Assembly (NCBI GenBank): GCA_036365515.1
Contig: CM070873.1
Location: 70,678,529 to 70,742,528 of the forward strand
Source: Torymus aiolomorphi
Lineage: Eukaryota > Arthropoda > Insecta > Hymenoptera > Torymidae
Direction: 5' to 3'
Length of the DNA: 64,000 bases
A program made the translations under genes and the position numbers. A model generated the notes under the pieces. It saw only the letters and a program-made list of their open reading frames with translations. It had not been told where the DNA came from and made no database searches. This document shows, in pieces, positions 38,170 to 48,331 of the stretch. Every line of letters begins with the position of its first letter. Positions within the stretch are counted from its first letter, which is position 1.

Positions 38170-39129
38170 GAGCCTATAAACAAATCAATCTGAAATAAAT
38201 AAAATATTCATGATTATTTTGACAATTTGTGAAAATATACCTATATTTTACTTGTAATAAAAAGTAATTACATAATAACAATTAATATTTTATAATAATA
38301 TCAATTAGCTTCTATTCATTGATCAGTCAATCATTTAACTCACCCATTCTTTTCCCAGTTCCATCCTTTTTATTTACCTGTAAATACGAACAAAATACTC
38401 GAATGTAAATTGCACAATAAGTATAAGAGTTTATAAGCGACTTCATTAATTACGTTATTTCGGTAAAAAAAAACTGACACGAATATAAACTAAATATGTA
38501 TTATACACCTCAAAATATTTATTTCAATGGTACTAATTGTAAGTATTCCGCGCCCAAGGGGCTGCTAAACCCCGATAATGCTGTTATTAGAAAAAATCCT
38601 GAAACAAGTCAACTTTGATTTTTAATTTTAATAATAATTATTTAATTTTATTGCAAATATTATATACAAAAATAATTAAAAAAAATAAAGTTTTTCCGAA
38701 ACAAAATATTAGGGTAGCTACCCACGCTAATTTAGCATTTCAAAGAGAAATATTTTCCATTTTGTTTCATTTTAAATTTTAATCTGAACTTGGGATATCT
38801 AGAAAAAACCTATTTTAGGAGTGAGTTTTAGGAGTGCGTTTTACCCCTTTAATAATAAGAAATTAGACCCATAAAAAATTAACCCAAATAAAAATAAATT
38901 ATGCATTAAATAACATAAAATATTTATTTTAATGATTCGAAAGTATTTTGCGCCTAAGGGGTTGTTTACCCCCGATAACGTTTGTATTTGCAAAAACCCT
39001 GAAACACGTCAACTTTAATTTTTTATTTTAAGCCCAAAAATTATTTTTCTGCCCTTCGGCCGGAAAGCACCAACTTCCCGGCCGTTGCGCGAAACGAAAT
39101 TGCCGCTTTCCGGCGCCATCGAGCAGAAA

Positions 39130-39267
39130 AATAGTATACACACCTTGGCCAGTAAAAAAGAAAGCCTCAGATCACATGTTTGTCAACCTCGGCTTCGCCT
39201 CGGCCGACAATGACATGTGATCTGAGAAATTTCGTATTTTACTGGCCTAGGTATGTAATATACTATT
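39130..39267. mobile_element. AATAGTATACA palindromic MITE
   Basis: AATAGTATACACACCTTGGC is roughly mirrored by CTAGGTATGTAATATACTATT. The inner arms TCAGATCACATGT and ACATGTGATCTGA pair perfectly. The centre contains CTCGGCTTCGCCTCGG. It sits in a larger insert (39050-40131) that splits the right arm of the pogo-like element. Confidence 0.7.
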
Positions 39268-40022
39268 TCTTCATCCCCTAGCCGAAAGTACGGTCTTCTC
39301 GGCTCGATTTCGCGCCAGGAAGAGCGACTTTTGTGGCCGCTCTTTGTTGATCGTTGCATGGCCACGTCCGCGACAGCGCACGTGTTGTAACCTAAACTAT
39401 GCTAACCCTTCCAAATGTGATGACAAGAAAATCATTTGTAAAATCGGAAAATTGAAAAGATATAGGTGTATTAAATTAATTTTATGTTATTATTAATATA
39501 TTAAACAATATATTTATAACTCTCATAATCAATTATGTTCTTATATTGCATACACACTGTCAGAAAGTTTCTATACATATATATAGACATGATGTTTACA
39601 TTTTGAGTTTCAAAACATGGTGTAGCTATATACTTATATGTGACAGCTTTTTGACTTTCATTCTATAATGTATGGGATAGAAAAGGACAAACAGAGGAAC
39701 CATTAAGAAGTTGGACGGTAGTTAAAATCAGCATCTGCGATTAAGTATGTACATATTTTTGGTCCATCATGTTTTGCAAGCATCTTTTGTTAATGTTTTT
39801 GATGCCCGCCCCGACCAGCAAAACCTCGGCTTCGCCTCGGTTTTGCAAAAGTCGGGCGGGCATCAAAAAAAGCAGAAGTCGAGCCTTATGTTCTGCGATA
39901 TGTAAAGTGGCGCTGAAGCAGGCCTCTTATACACATGGCCGAGCCGTAGTTAGCAGCTAACAACGCTATTTTATTAATTAATATTAACTATATGGACGTA
40001 CTTTCGGCTGGGGATGAAGAAA

Positions 40023-40131
40023 AATAGTATACGACACTTGGCCGGAATGTTCGGCTCGGCTTCGCCTCGGGCGTCAAAATGGCGCCGGCCAGGACATCCA
40101 ACTTTCTGGCCTTGTGTCTTAATATACTATT
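40023..40131. mobile_element. AATAGTATACG palindromic MITE
   Basis: AATAGTATACGACACTTGGC is mirrored by TGTGTCTTAATATACTATT, with CGGCTTCGCCTCGG in the middle. It is related to the unit at 39130. Between the two units (39268-40022) there is no gene. A perfect hairpin flanks CTCGGCTTCGCCTCGG at 39823-39850 (GCAAAAC and GTTTTGC arms), with CCCGAC and GTCGGGCGGGCATC further out. Confidence 0.65.
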
Positions 40132-40455
40132 TATAATAATCAATTAATTTTATTGCAAATATTATATACAAAAATAGTTTAAAAAATAACGTTGCCACCT
40201 CCGGGGACCAAACTATACTTGCTAGTTTCGTCATTCAAAGAGAAGAATTTTCTAATTTGTTTCATTTCAAAACATTAATTAGAATTAAAGATATTAAGAA
40301 AAACCCGTTTTCGGGGATAAACTTTAAGGGCGGTTTTTACCCCTTTAATATCGGATTGGGCCGATAAAAAAAAATACGTGTCTCTTATTTTTGGTCCTCT
40401 ACAACATATCAAAAATTCAGGAAAATTAGAGGCGGACACCTCGATCCGTTTCCTT

Positions 40456-43400
40456 GTGAGATGGAGGAGTTTCAAGAGCGAGACTCAGGCTGGTCATTAC
40501 GTTCTATTCTAAATTTATCCATTAATATTAACAAGTTTAATCCTATGAGAGGAAGTTCTTACATAGAACTGTCCAATTTCATCAAAAGGATGAAAGCTTG
40601 TGTTAATGTAAAAAACAATAGTAATCAGTGCTTCAAATGGGCCATCTTGTCTGCACTACATCCTGTTACACAGAACATGGATCGATTATCAGCTTACATA
40701 CAATATGCTGATGAATATAATTTCAAAAGTATTACATTTCCCATGGACCCTCGACAAGTGGTTCAGTTTGAGAAGCAGAACGATATATCAGTGAATGTGT
40801 ACTTCTTGAAGAAGAAAAAGAGTAAAGTCTATACTGTTCTACCACGACATGTGACTTCAAAAGAAGGAAAAGCATGTGAATTTGCTTCTCATAGAGAGTT
40901 ATTATATTGATGAGGATGAAGAAGAAGAAGAGAGTGTACATGTTAATGATTTTGATGACTTTTCACATAGTTACCATTATGTGTGGATTAAAGACTTATC
41001 ACGACTGGTGTCTAGTTAATTGAGTGCTCGTAAAAGTAAAACATTCTTATGTGACCGGTGTCTACATTATTTTCGCACGCTTGAAAAACTTATAATACAT
41101 ACAGTTGACTGTAAAAAAATGAATCAATGTAAAATTTTACTTCCCACTAACAGAAAGGACAGTGTGTTGGAGTTTAAAAATCATACCAACAAAATCAAGT
41201 ACCATATGTAGTGTATGCTGACTTTGAGTGGTTGCTGCAACCAGTGAAGAACAATGAGAGGGCCTATCAACATCACGAGGCATTCAGTGTAGGTTCTTCG
41301 TGAAATGTAGTTACGATGATGCTCAATCAGAGTACAAATGCTATAGGCAAAATAGTGAGCAAGATGGACTCCAGCTAAGTGGTTTGTGAGGAAGCTCAAT
41401 GACCTTGCTTTACATCTACAAGGTCTGTATGAGAATCCACAACCAATGAGAGATTTAACATCTGCAGAAGAGGCTAAGTTTGCAAGAGCTCAAATTTGCC
41501 ATATTTGCTGCAAACCCTTCAAAGTCGCTAACAAAATGGTCCAAGATCACTGTCATCTCACTGCTGAGTCAGTATATTTTTTAGTTGTTTTTTTTACAGT
41601 TATATATTTCTAACTTAATTAATTAATTGATTTTAGGTATCGAGGTCCGGCACACAACTCATGCAATATAAATTATAAAGATTCAAGGATGATACCTGTG
41701 ATTTTTCACAATCACAGCGGTTATGATGCACATCTATTCATCCGAGAGATTGCAACATGCTTTCCCGGAAGAGTTAGTCTACTACCACTGACGAAGGAGA
41801 AATAAATATCCTTCAGCAAGTAATTTAAGGAACAGACATAAATCTACGATTCATAGATTCGTTCAGATTTATGGCTTCCTCGTTGGAGAAGTTAGCATCC
41901 TACTTGGAGAGACTCGATATCCTCAAGCGAGTCTTTAAACAGGATGACAATTACACGATTGAACAAATAGTTCATTTGAAAAGGAATGGAGTTTATCGCT
42001 ATGAATACTGCTCCTCATATGATACCCTATCAAAAAAAAATCGCTTCTCCACAACAGTCGCAGCAGTCGCAGCAGTCGCAGCAGTCGCAGCAGTCGCAGC
42101 AGTCACAGCAGTCGCAGCAGTCGCAGCAGTCGCAGCAGTTGCAGCAGTTGCAGCAGTCACAGCAGATGATTCTTCAGATGATTTTTCAGATGATTTATCA
42201 GATGATTTATCAGATGATTTATCAGCTGATTTATCAGCTGATATTTCATGTCCAAAATTTGTAAAAGTTGAAATATTGTTTAAAATGCCTTTAAACGTCC
42301 ATTTTTGAACTCATTTGGGGGGTAAAACATCCTAACAGGCTGTTCCCAATGCTGAAGAAGCTGATTTTTAAATTTCGTAAGCTTTTGACAGCACTCTGAA
42401 AAAATTTTAGATGATGTTTTGAGATGATAAATCAGCTGATTTTTTTTATAGGGTAAGCTGAAGGAAACGAATCTTCCATTACAAAACGACTTCTACAGCA
42501 GTCTGTATGAGGCTCACATCACTGATGAAGAGTATGAGCACGCCAAGACTGTCTGGCAAGCGTTCAACATTCAGACTGTCGGACAATACTCCGATTTGTA
42601 TCTCAAGACAGATGTTCTGCTTCTCACTGAAGTCTTTGAGAATTTCAGAAGCAACTAACTGTCTCGAGGCTTATGACTTGGACGCTGCTCATTATTACAC
42701 AACACCCAGCTTGAGCTGGGATGCCATGCTCAAATACACACAGGTAATACATATTAATTGAAGTATGTACTTACCAATATTAAATTATTACCATTATTAT
42801 AGGTGAAACTGGAGCTTTTGACTGATATAGAGATGCTGATGTTCATCGAACGCGGTATATGTGGAGGTATAAGTCAGTGCTGCAATCGCTATGCCAAAGC
42901 GAATAATGCCTACATGGGAGAGCAGTACAAGCCTGATGAGGATAACAAGTATCTCATACACTTCGATGTCAACAATTTGTATGGATGAGCAATGACAGAG
43001 CCCCTGCCCTCAAGTGGCTTCAAGTGGGTAGATAAAATAGGACAGCATGATTTTTTCAATATCCCCGACGATCATCCCTATGGATTCATCCTCGAAGTTG
43101 ACTTGGAGTATCCAGAGATCCTTCATGATGAGCATAAAGATCTTCCCTTTTGCGCTGAGCACAGGGTATCTCCAGGCTCAAAGCAAAAAAAGCTGATGAC
43201 AACTCTGCACGATAAACAGCGCTATGTTCTTCATCACCGAGCTCTCAAGCAAGCGTTGGAAAATGGACTAATTCTCCGAAAATTCAACGCGCTTTGCAAT
43301 TCAACCAAAGTCGATGGCTGAAGAAGTACATAGACTTGAACAGTGAGAAGCAAAAAAAGCGCTAAAAATGAGTTCGAGAAGATGCTATTCAAGTTATTAA

Positions 43401-44391
43401 ATAACGCAGTATGGGAAAACAATGGAGAATGAGCTCAAACACGTCGATGTCAAGCTTGTAAATAAATGGACTGGATGCTATGGCGCTGAGGCTCTTATCG
43501 CTAAGCCGAACTTCCACAGCTGCACAATCTTCGAGGAAAATCTCATGGCAGTGTAAACGTTGCGCAGTGAAATCTTCATTAGAAAGCCGATATACGTTGG
43601 ACTAACAGTTTTGGACTTATCCAAAACTCTCGTATATCGATTTCATTATCAATACATGAGAAGTCGTCTCAATTGTAAACTCCTCTACACTGACACTGAC
43701 AGTCTCGTGTATGAAGTGACAAACACTAACATATATTAATATCACACGTGAAGACATCCACGAGTTCGACACATCTGATTACGCAGCAAACAATCCATTC
43801 AATATGCCTTGTGTCAATAAGAAAATCGTTGGTTTGATGAAGAATGAGTGTAATGGTGAAATAATGTTGGAGTTTGTCGGATTATGGAGTAAGCTGTATA
43901 GCATAAAGGTTCAAAATCAGAACCCCATAAAAAAGGCGAAGGGTGTGAAGACCTCCATAGTCAAGAATACTATCACTTTCGATGACTATATCAAGTGCCT
44001 ACACGAAAACGTGACAATGAGACGAGAACAGCACAGTATTAGGTCTCATCGTCACGTGCTACACACGGAGAGAGAAATGAAGGTAGTTCTAAATGTATGT
44101 GATGACAAGCGCCATCTGTTGCCTAGCCAAACGGACATCCTACCATGGGGTCACTACATGGTGGAAGAGCTGGCTTTATTGGACGATGATGCTAGAGTGG
44201 GGGAATCGCTCGAGCCCCCGCAAAAAACGCTCGAGCCGCCGCAGCCAGCCCTATATGAGCAGCAGCTTCAGAGCCAGGAGCTCATTCCGCAGGAGCAGTC
44301 CAGCAGTGACCAAACGTTCAAGCAGCAAGCAGTAAAGAGAGTTGCGATATCGTTGAACGACGACATACTGAGCAAGAAGTTAAAAACTTAA
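40456..44391 (+). pseudogene. polB: Polinton protein-primed DNA polymerase B, main part
   Basis: Ordered landmarks: EEFQERDSGW at 40464; a zinc-finger-like block (CDRCLHYFRTLEKLIIHTVDC, 41050-41112); Exo I in VYADFEW (41211); an EndoVII-like CHICCKPF...DHCH block continued across a 66-bp intron (~41569-41635) by [10 protein letters not shown]; Exo II in [10 protein letters not shown] (~41710); IDSFRFMASSLEKLASYL (41855); Exo III in YSDLYLKTDVLLL (42592); an intron at ~42742-42802; motif A in HFDVNNLYG, where the next codon is TGA (42986-42988); motif B split by a frameshift (KLLNNAV / YGKTMEN, ~43410); and motif C in LLYTDTDSLVYE (43681). The C-terminal region (43804-44391) is open and ends in a Gln/Pro-rich tail. 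Such enzymes copy linear Polinton genomes from a terminal protein. There are at least six frame changes or stops, and a repeat expansion is inserted at 42030-42450. Confidence 0.85.
42055..42245 (+). repeat. 9-bp (CAGCAGTCG)n and 12-bp (TCAGATGATTTA)n arrays in polB
   Basis: About twelve CAGCAGTCG-type nonamers (42055-42165) are followed by about seven dodecamers near TCAGATGATTTA (42165-42245). The same GATGATAAATCAGCTGATTT words recur at 42425-42450. Depending on frame they read as Ala/Val-rich, Gln/Ser-rich or Asp/Ser-rich peptides. They separate two polymerase blocks that are adjacent in relatives, so they lie in an insertion or a badly annotated intron. Confidence 0.85.
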
Positions 44392-44481
44392 ACTTACATA
44401 AAGGTTAGTATTAACTTTTTTTTCTCTTCAACCATAAATATTAATTGTTAAAATTTATGAATTTCTCTCTCTCTGTTACAG

Positions 44482-44778
44482 ATGGATCTCATGTTGAATA
44501 ATACTATTGCTCGTGGAGAGCAACTGCCCACGAAGAAAGTCAGTGAGTTGACTAATAACCATAACTTCATGATCACTCGATTCAAGGAGGTATCAACGAA
44601 ATATGGTATGAAAATCATGGCAGTGCTGGATGATGAATTCCAGATTTTCCTGCCGAACACAGTGTGTAAAGCGTTGCAAGAAAGCGAGGACTTCTTCTTC
44701 ACTTTGCAAGATGCTGCTAATAAATATGAACTTTGTATAACCTATAATGGGACCAATGTTCAATTTGGTGGCAAATAA
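44482..44778 (+). CDS. Small Polinton-associated protein of unknown function
   Basis: An intact 98-codon frame starts right after a good 3' splice site (TCTCTCTCTGTTACAG/ATG). With a GTTAGT donor at 44405 this gives a 5'-UTR intron of about 77 bp. The protein (VSELTNNHNFMITRFKEVSTKYGMKIMAVLDDEFQIFLPNTVCKAL is its core, beta-rich) resembles short proteins next to polB in other insect Polintons. Its strand pattern would suit an OB-fold nucleic-acid-binding protein, which is my inference only. It is one of the few unbroken Polinton genes here. Confidence 0.6.
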   Translation: MDLMLNNTIARGEQLPTKKVSELTNNHNFMITRFKEVSTKYGMKIMAVLDDEFQIFLPNTVCKALQESEDFFFTLQDAANKYELCITYNGTNVQFGGK

Positions 44779-44864
44779 TGTATATACATAGTTGATAAGG
44801 TTGTTTTTATATTAATAAAAAGAAATCTTTTCTCTGAAATAGTGTTTATTTATTTAATATATAC

Positions 44865-45601
44865 ATGATACAATTTATTAAGATAGAAGACTTTAATACT
44901 CGTGCATGGAATTTCTAAATACAATAATGAATTTAGTCATCTCAACGAGTCATTTTTCTTATAGAACTTTATTTTCCTACGTTTCGGAAACGTCAAGTTT
45001 CCCTTATTCAAGGACTCTAAAACCCATACAGAAATTTACAATTATTTACAAAAGTATTAAAATATCGCTTTTGTCTTTCCCGATATCCGCTAGGCCTTCC
45101 CCCTCCTCCGTAAGTTCGAGACACACATACATACGTTGTTAGGGCATTATTCTCGGCTTCGCGAAAATTTTGAAATTTAGTCACATCCACCTGACATTAG
45201 AGTGAGGACGCATTAACACTCCGCGATCCTCCTCTTACATCCGAAGCGAGGGAACTCTTGTAGTACCAGTAAGTTGTCCTTTTTTAGACAAGTGTTTGCA
45301 AAGAAATAAAATTTTAATTTATTGTTGTATAATAATTTTTTAGTGTGGACATTAGTTAGCTTCCTCGGGTTACGTTCTTGTTTTGTTCTTGTCACAACTT
45401 GTAAGTAAAAAGTAATAGTTTTATTGTTATTAACATGTAAATAATTTTAATACTTTTGTAAATAATTGTAAATTTCTGTATGGGTTTTAGAGTCCTTGAA
45501 TAAGGGAAACTTGACGTTTCCGAAACGTAGGAAAGTAAAGTTCTATAAGAAAAATGACTCGTTGAGATGACTAAATTCATTATTGTATTATGATACAATT
45601 T
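44865..45601. repeat. Inverted-repeat insertion flanked by direct ATGATACAATTTA
   Basis: Arms at about 44922-45066 and 45441-45588 are near-identical reverse complements (TTTCGGAAACGTCAAGTTTC, CCCTTATTCAAGGACTC). The spacer (45067-45440) is unrelated and contains CGAAGCGAGG. ATGATACAATTTA occurs at both outer edges (about 44865 and 45589), a plausible 13-bp target duplication. The arm end GGAAAC(TTGAC)GTTTCCGAAACG resembles the 3'-tail stem of the Penelope elements at 58 and 63 kb, which suggests a retroposed pair in inverted arrangement. Confidence 0.6.
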
Positions 45602-45632
45602 AATTAACGAAAAACAAAAAACTTACATTAAT

Positions 45633-46538
45633 TTACATATCATTTTTATCAATCCAACTGTTATGAGAATTGTCAAGTCCAAGCCATTTTACAAAAACTT
45701 TTCTTCCCTTCTTCTTGATAATTTTTTCTATGAGATAAATATCTGGATACTTGGCTTTTAACAGTTCTTGCTCATGGAGGCCACCTAAGACGGGCTGATT
45801 TTGATAATACTGCAGATGATACATCATGGGACTTGTAGCTGCTATGCGTGCAATAGTAAATATCTCTGTTGACCAATTGGGAGTATATCCTTTCTCAAAT
45901 ACTGCTTTAGCTCACTCGTATTTTATCGCCAACATTAAATTTTGGCCTAATCTTCTTATTTAATTTATGAGTAAATTTCAACAATACAGCTGCTTCATTG
46001 CTGGTTGTTATATCTTTAGGTTTCGCACCAATAGCACGATGTTTGCGGTTGTTATTTGCTGTGAGTAAATCATGCAAAATATCAAGCCACTGGTAGTGGC
46101 CTCGCAAACTAAATTTTTTCCACATTACATTTTTCAGCATACGATTAAAACGTTCACATATAGCTGCCTTTAGATTGCTATAGGTTGAGTACAATTTAAT
46201 TTTATATCTGCTCATGAGTTTTTGAAAATCTGCATTGTAGAATTCTTTGCCTCTGTCGGTCTGGAGATTTTTCGGTACTCTACCTTTACCAATACAGATT
46301 TCATACCTTCTGAGACATCTTTACCTGTTTTTCTCTTTACAGGAACAGCCCATGCATATTTGGAGAAAATGTCGATTATAGTGAGCAGATATCTATAGCC
46401 CTTATTATCACAAGCATATGGAATCATTTCGACGAGATAAGCTTGCCAAGTTTCATCCAAACCACGTACCGTAAAGTTTCGATGTGAATAGTTCCTTGCA
46501 GGTTTATGCAGTTCTTCAACTAGTCTTTTATATTCCAT
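45633..46538 (-). pseudogene. int: Polinton integrase (retroviral-type core plus chromodomain)
   Basis: From ATG 46538: an N-terminal region (ELHKPARNYSHRNF), then the rve core. The first catalytic Asp expected in WQADL is Tyr here (WQAYLVEM, TAT). LLTIIDIFSKYAWAVP follows. The second Asp survives only in a shifted frame (LQTDRGKEFYN, ~46245). The glutamate helix lies in AAICERFNR. SANNEAAVLLK and KFNVGDKIRVS make the SH3-like part. After another frameshift near 45908, the chromodomain reads IEKIIKKKGRKVFVKWLGLDNSHNSWI. Integrases of this type insert Polinton ends and give 6-bp target duplications. Two frameshifts plus loss of a catalytic Asp make it inactive. Its TATA/initiator pair lies in the end of the upstream gene. 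Confidence 0.85.
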
Positions 46539-46548
46539 GCTTGTTGAA

Positions 46549-46902
46549 TTAATGATTGATTAGCTCTGCCATAGCCTCTTTTATAGTCAAAATGTCAGCT
46601 TTTATTAGAGATATCTGAACATCAAGGCCATTTCTATGATTGTCAACTATTATATCCAAATCATCCAGACTACTTCTAAGTCTTGTAGTTATGTCAATGA
46701 TTCCTCGAATTTCTATTTGAATGATATTTCGTAGAGTCTCTAAATTTACAACATCGCTGGGTTGCTGAGGATCGGCAACATTGCATAATTTTTTATTTTC
46801 TATGTCGTAGTGGCCGTCATTCGTGACTTTGAAGCCAACACCAGGTGGCCCTCGACTACCTTCGAGTTTTCCAAGGTTACGTCCAAACACGTCAACGCTC
46901 AT
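46549..46902 (-). CDS. Fibre-like Polinton protein (Gly-Pro-Pro motif and coiled coil)
   Basis: An intact 117-codon frame. Residues 1-35 include GSRGPPGVGFKVTNDGHYD, with the collagen-like GPPG step. CNVADPQQPSDVVNLETL follows, then a long heptad-like helix (IIQIEIRGIIDITTRLRSSLDDLDIIVDN to the end) suited to trimerisation. Similar proteins lie beside integrase in other insect Polintons. A spike or fibre role is inferred from shape only. TATATATAT at 46944 is followed 31 bp later by TCATTC (46913) and, 6 bp after that, by the ATG. The TATA box lies within the last codons of the neighbouring gene. Confidence 0.65.
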   Translation of the reverse strand: MSVDVFGRNLGKLEGSRGPPGVGFKVTNDGHYDIENKKLCNVADPQQPSDVVNLETLRNIIQIEIRGIIDITTRLRSSLDDLDIIVDNHRNGLDVQISLIKADILTIKEAMAELINH

Positions 46903-46932
46903 TTTAAGAATGAATCGTATATTCGTCTGCGC

Positions 46933-47912
46933 TTAATATATATAGCCCGCTTCACGCAATTCCTCGATTATAGAGTGTATCTCGTTTACGTGACTTGGAT
47001 TTCCGGCAGATCTTTCAGCTATTAGTAATTGAAGATGGTCAACGAGCTCGTTTGGATCATCCCAGTAGACACAGTCTAAAGCAGTACAATTTTTTGCAAT
47101 TTTATAACGAGGTCATGAGCCACCTTTAATCGGTTCTCCAGTAGTTGTCTTTTTTGCAATTTTATAACGAGGTAATGAACTACCTTTAATCGCTTGTCTA
47201 GTAGTTGCTCTCGAGGTAATATTGAACATTGGAGCAATAATATTATTGAATTTATTACTATTATGAACACGAATCCTTTCATTCTTGTCATATCGCTTTT
47301 TATGAGCAGACGATAGTTTTAAAATTTTGTAATAATTTTTGAAATCATCTGGACTTATATTATTTATATTTGGTTGTTTCGCTCTGAGTAATTCGAGTAA
47401 TCCTATAGTTTTCGGGTATCCCACTCCATTAACTTTAATTTTGTTACTATAAAAGCTAATCGGTAAATTACCAATAAAAAATTTACCATTTTCATTTCGT
47501 ACTCCATAAATTTTGTCAAGATACTGGGGCTGATTGAGCTGAAGGGCCTTGATGTATAAATCAGAGTCATCTTCGATATCGCTACCTGCTGTTTCGAAAG
47601 ATGTCTGTGGGCATTCTGTAACGTATCATTGAACTCACTGTCAAAACTTTCATTTTGTTTGACGCTACTTTGTTCGATTGTGTTATCTTCGACACTACTT
47701 TGTTCGATTGTGTTATCTTCGACACTACTTTGTTCAATATTTTTCTGAGCTACAAGTTTTTGAAGAGGATCAACTATTGGTTTGAAAGTTTCACTTAAAA
47801 TCTATTCTGCATTGTCTTTTCCAAGTTTTAATATTCTATATTTGCGTTTAATCGCATCTCGTGCTTTAACAAGTTGACGAAACACGTTCTTTTCTCGTTG
47901 AAAGTCAGCCAT
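46933..47912 (-). pseudogene. Conserved Polinton ORF of unknown function
   Basis: The start ATG at 47912 opens MADFQREKNVFRQLVKARDAIKRKYRILKLG, a charged helical N-terminus, with an in-frame TAG soon after (~47800). An acidic linker has three tandem copies of EQSSVEDNTI or a variant (47650-47750). The conserved part reads GKFFIGNLPISFY, GVGYPKTIGLLELLRAK, AHKKRYDKNE. A 60-bp segment is duplicated at 47090-47210. The C-terminus is YWDDPNELVDHLQLLIAE ... IIEELREAGY, ending at 46933. At least two frameshifts. The family recurs in insect Polintons; no function can be assigned. The 5' end of the gene has been cut from its TATA box by the 3.2-kb transposon at 47950. Confidence 0.6.
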
Positions 47913-48331
47913 GTTATCGTTTCAACGTTCAGTCAGAAACAGTTGATTACACAGGCCCACAAAAAAAAAACTCTGTCGGTTCTGGGATGGAGACTATACT
48001 TTTCTTTTGTATTTGTTTCCGCTGAATCCGAATTCGGCGTTAAAAGTAGGGGATTGGCCGCATATTTTGAACATAACCTCAAAAAACTGTCGAAAAGCCG
48101 TGTTTCTGTGGAAAAACTTGAGAATAAAAAAAAGACATTGTTTCCATCACATAAAAAATACTTTATTTTTATGTATTTTGGCTTGCTGAATCCAAATTTG
48201 TTATGGAAAAAGAGGTTTGACCGCCTAATTTCGGAGATATCCTCAAAAAACTACTCAGTCAATTTGCACAATAACTAAATTGGCTTACGCTTGCGTATAC
48301 GCTTGTCATCGAACGACCTATGCAAAGGATT

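Larger units (their letters stand above)
28116..40455. mobile_element. 12.34-kb pogo-like transposon, copy 2, inside polB
   Basis: AAGGAAACGGATCGAGGTGT at 28116 is mirrored exactly at 40455. Each arm has two related units. Outer unit: 28116-28568 against 38893-40455, the latter split by MITEs. Inner unit: 31459-32150 against 38215-38892. Both contain blocks of the form AAAGGGG...CCCCGA and GTAGCTACCC, like the arms of copy 1. The transposase lies on the minus strand (32249-34140). Nested inside are a hairpin-ended element (28569-31458), a TA-flanked MITE (34389-34726), a Bel/Pao LTR element (35061-38169) and AATAGTA MITEs in the right arm. No obvious target duplication is seen at the polB junctions. 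Stretches 32151-32248 and 34727-35055 hold only AT-rich sequence. Confidence 0.85.

Noticed and set aside
28116..40455. A target-site duplication for the 12.34-kb element
   Set aside because: Flanks GATGCTGAT and GTGAGATGG share no convincing duplication; none is claimed.
41986..42264. Poly-Gln/Ser frame as a separate gene
   Set aside because: It is an alternative frame of the CAG-rich array inside polB.
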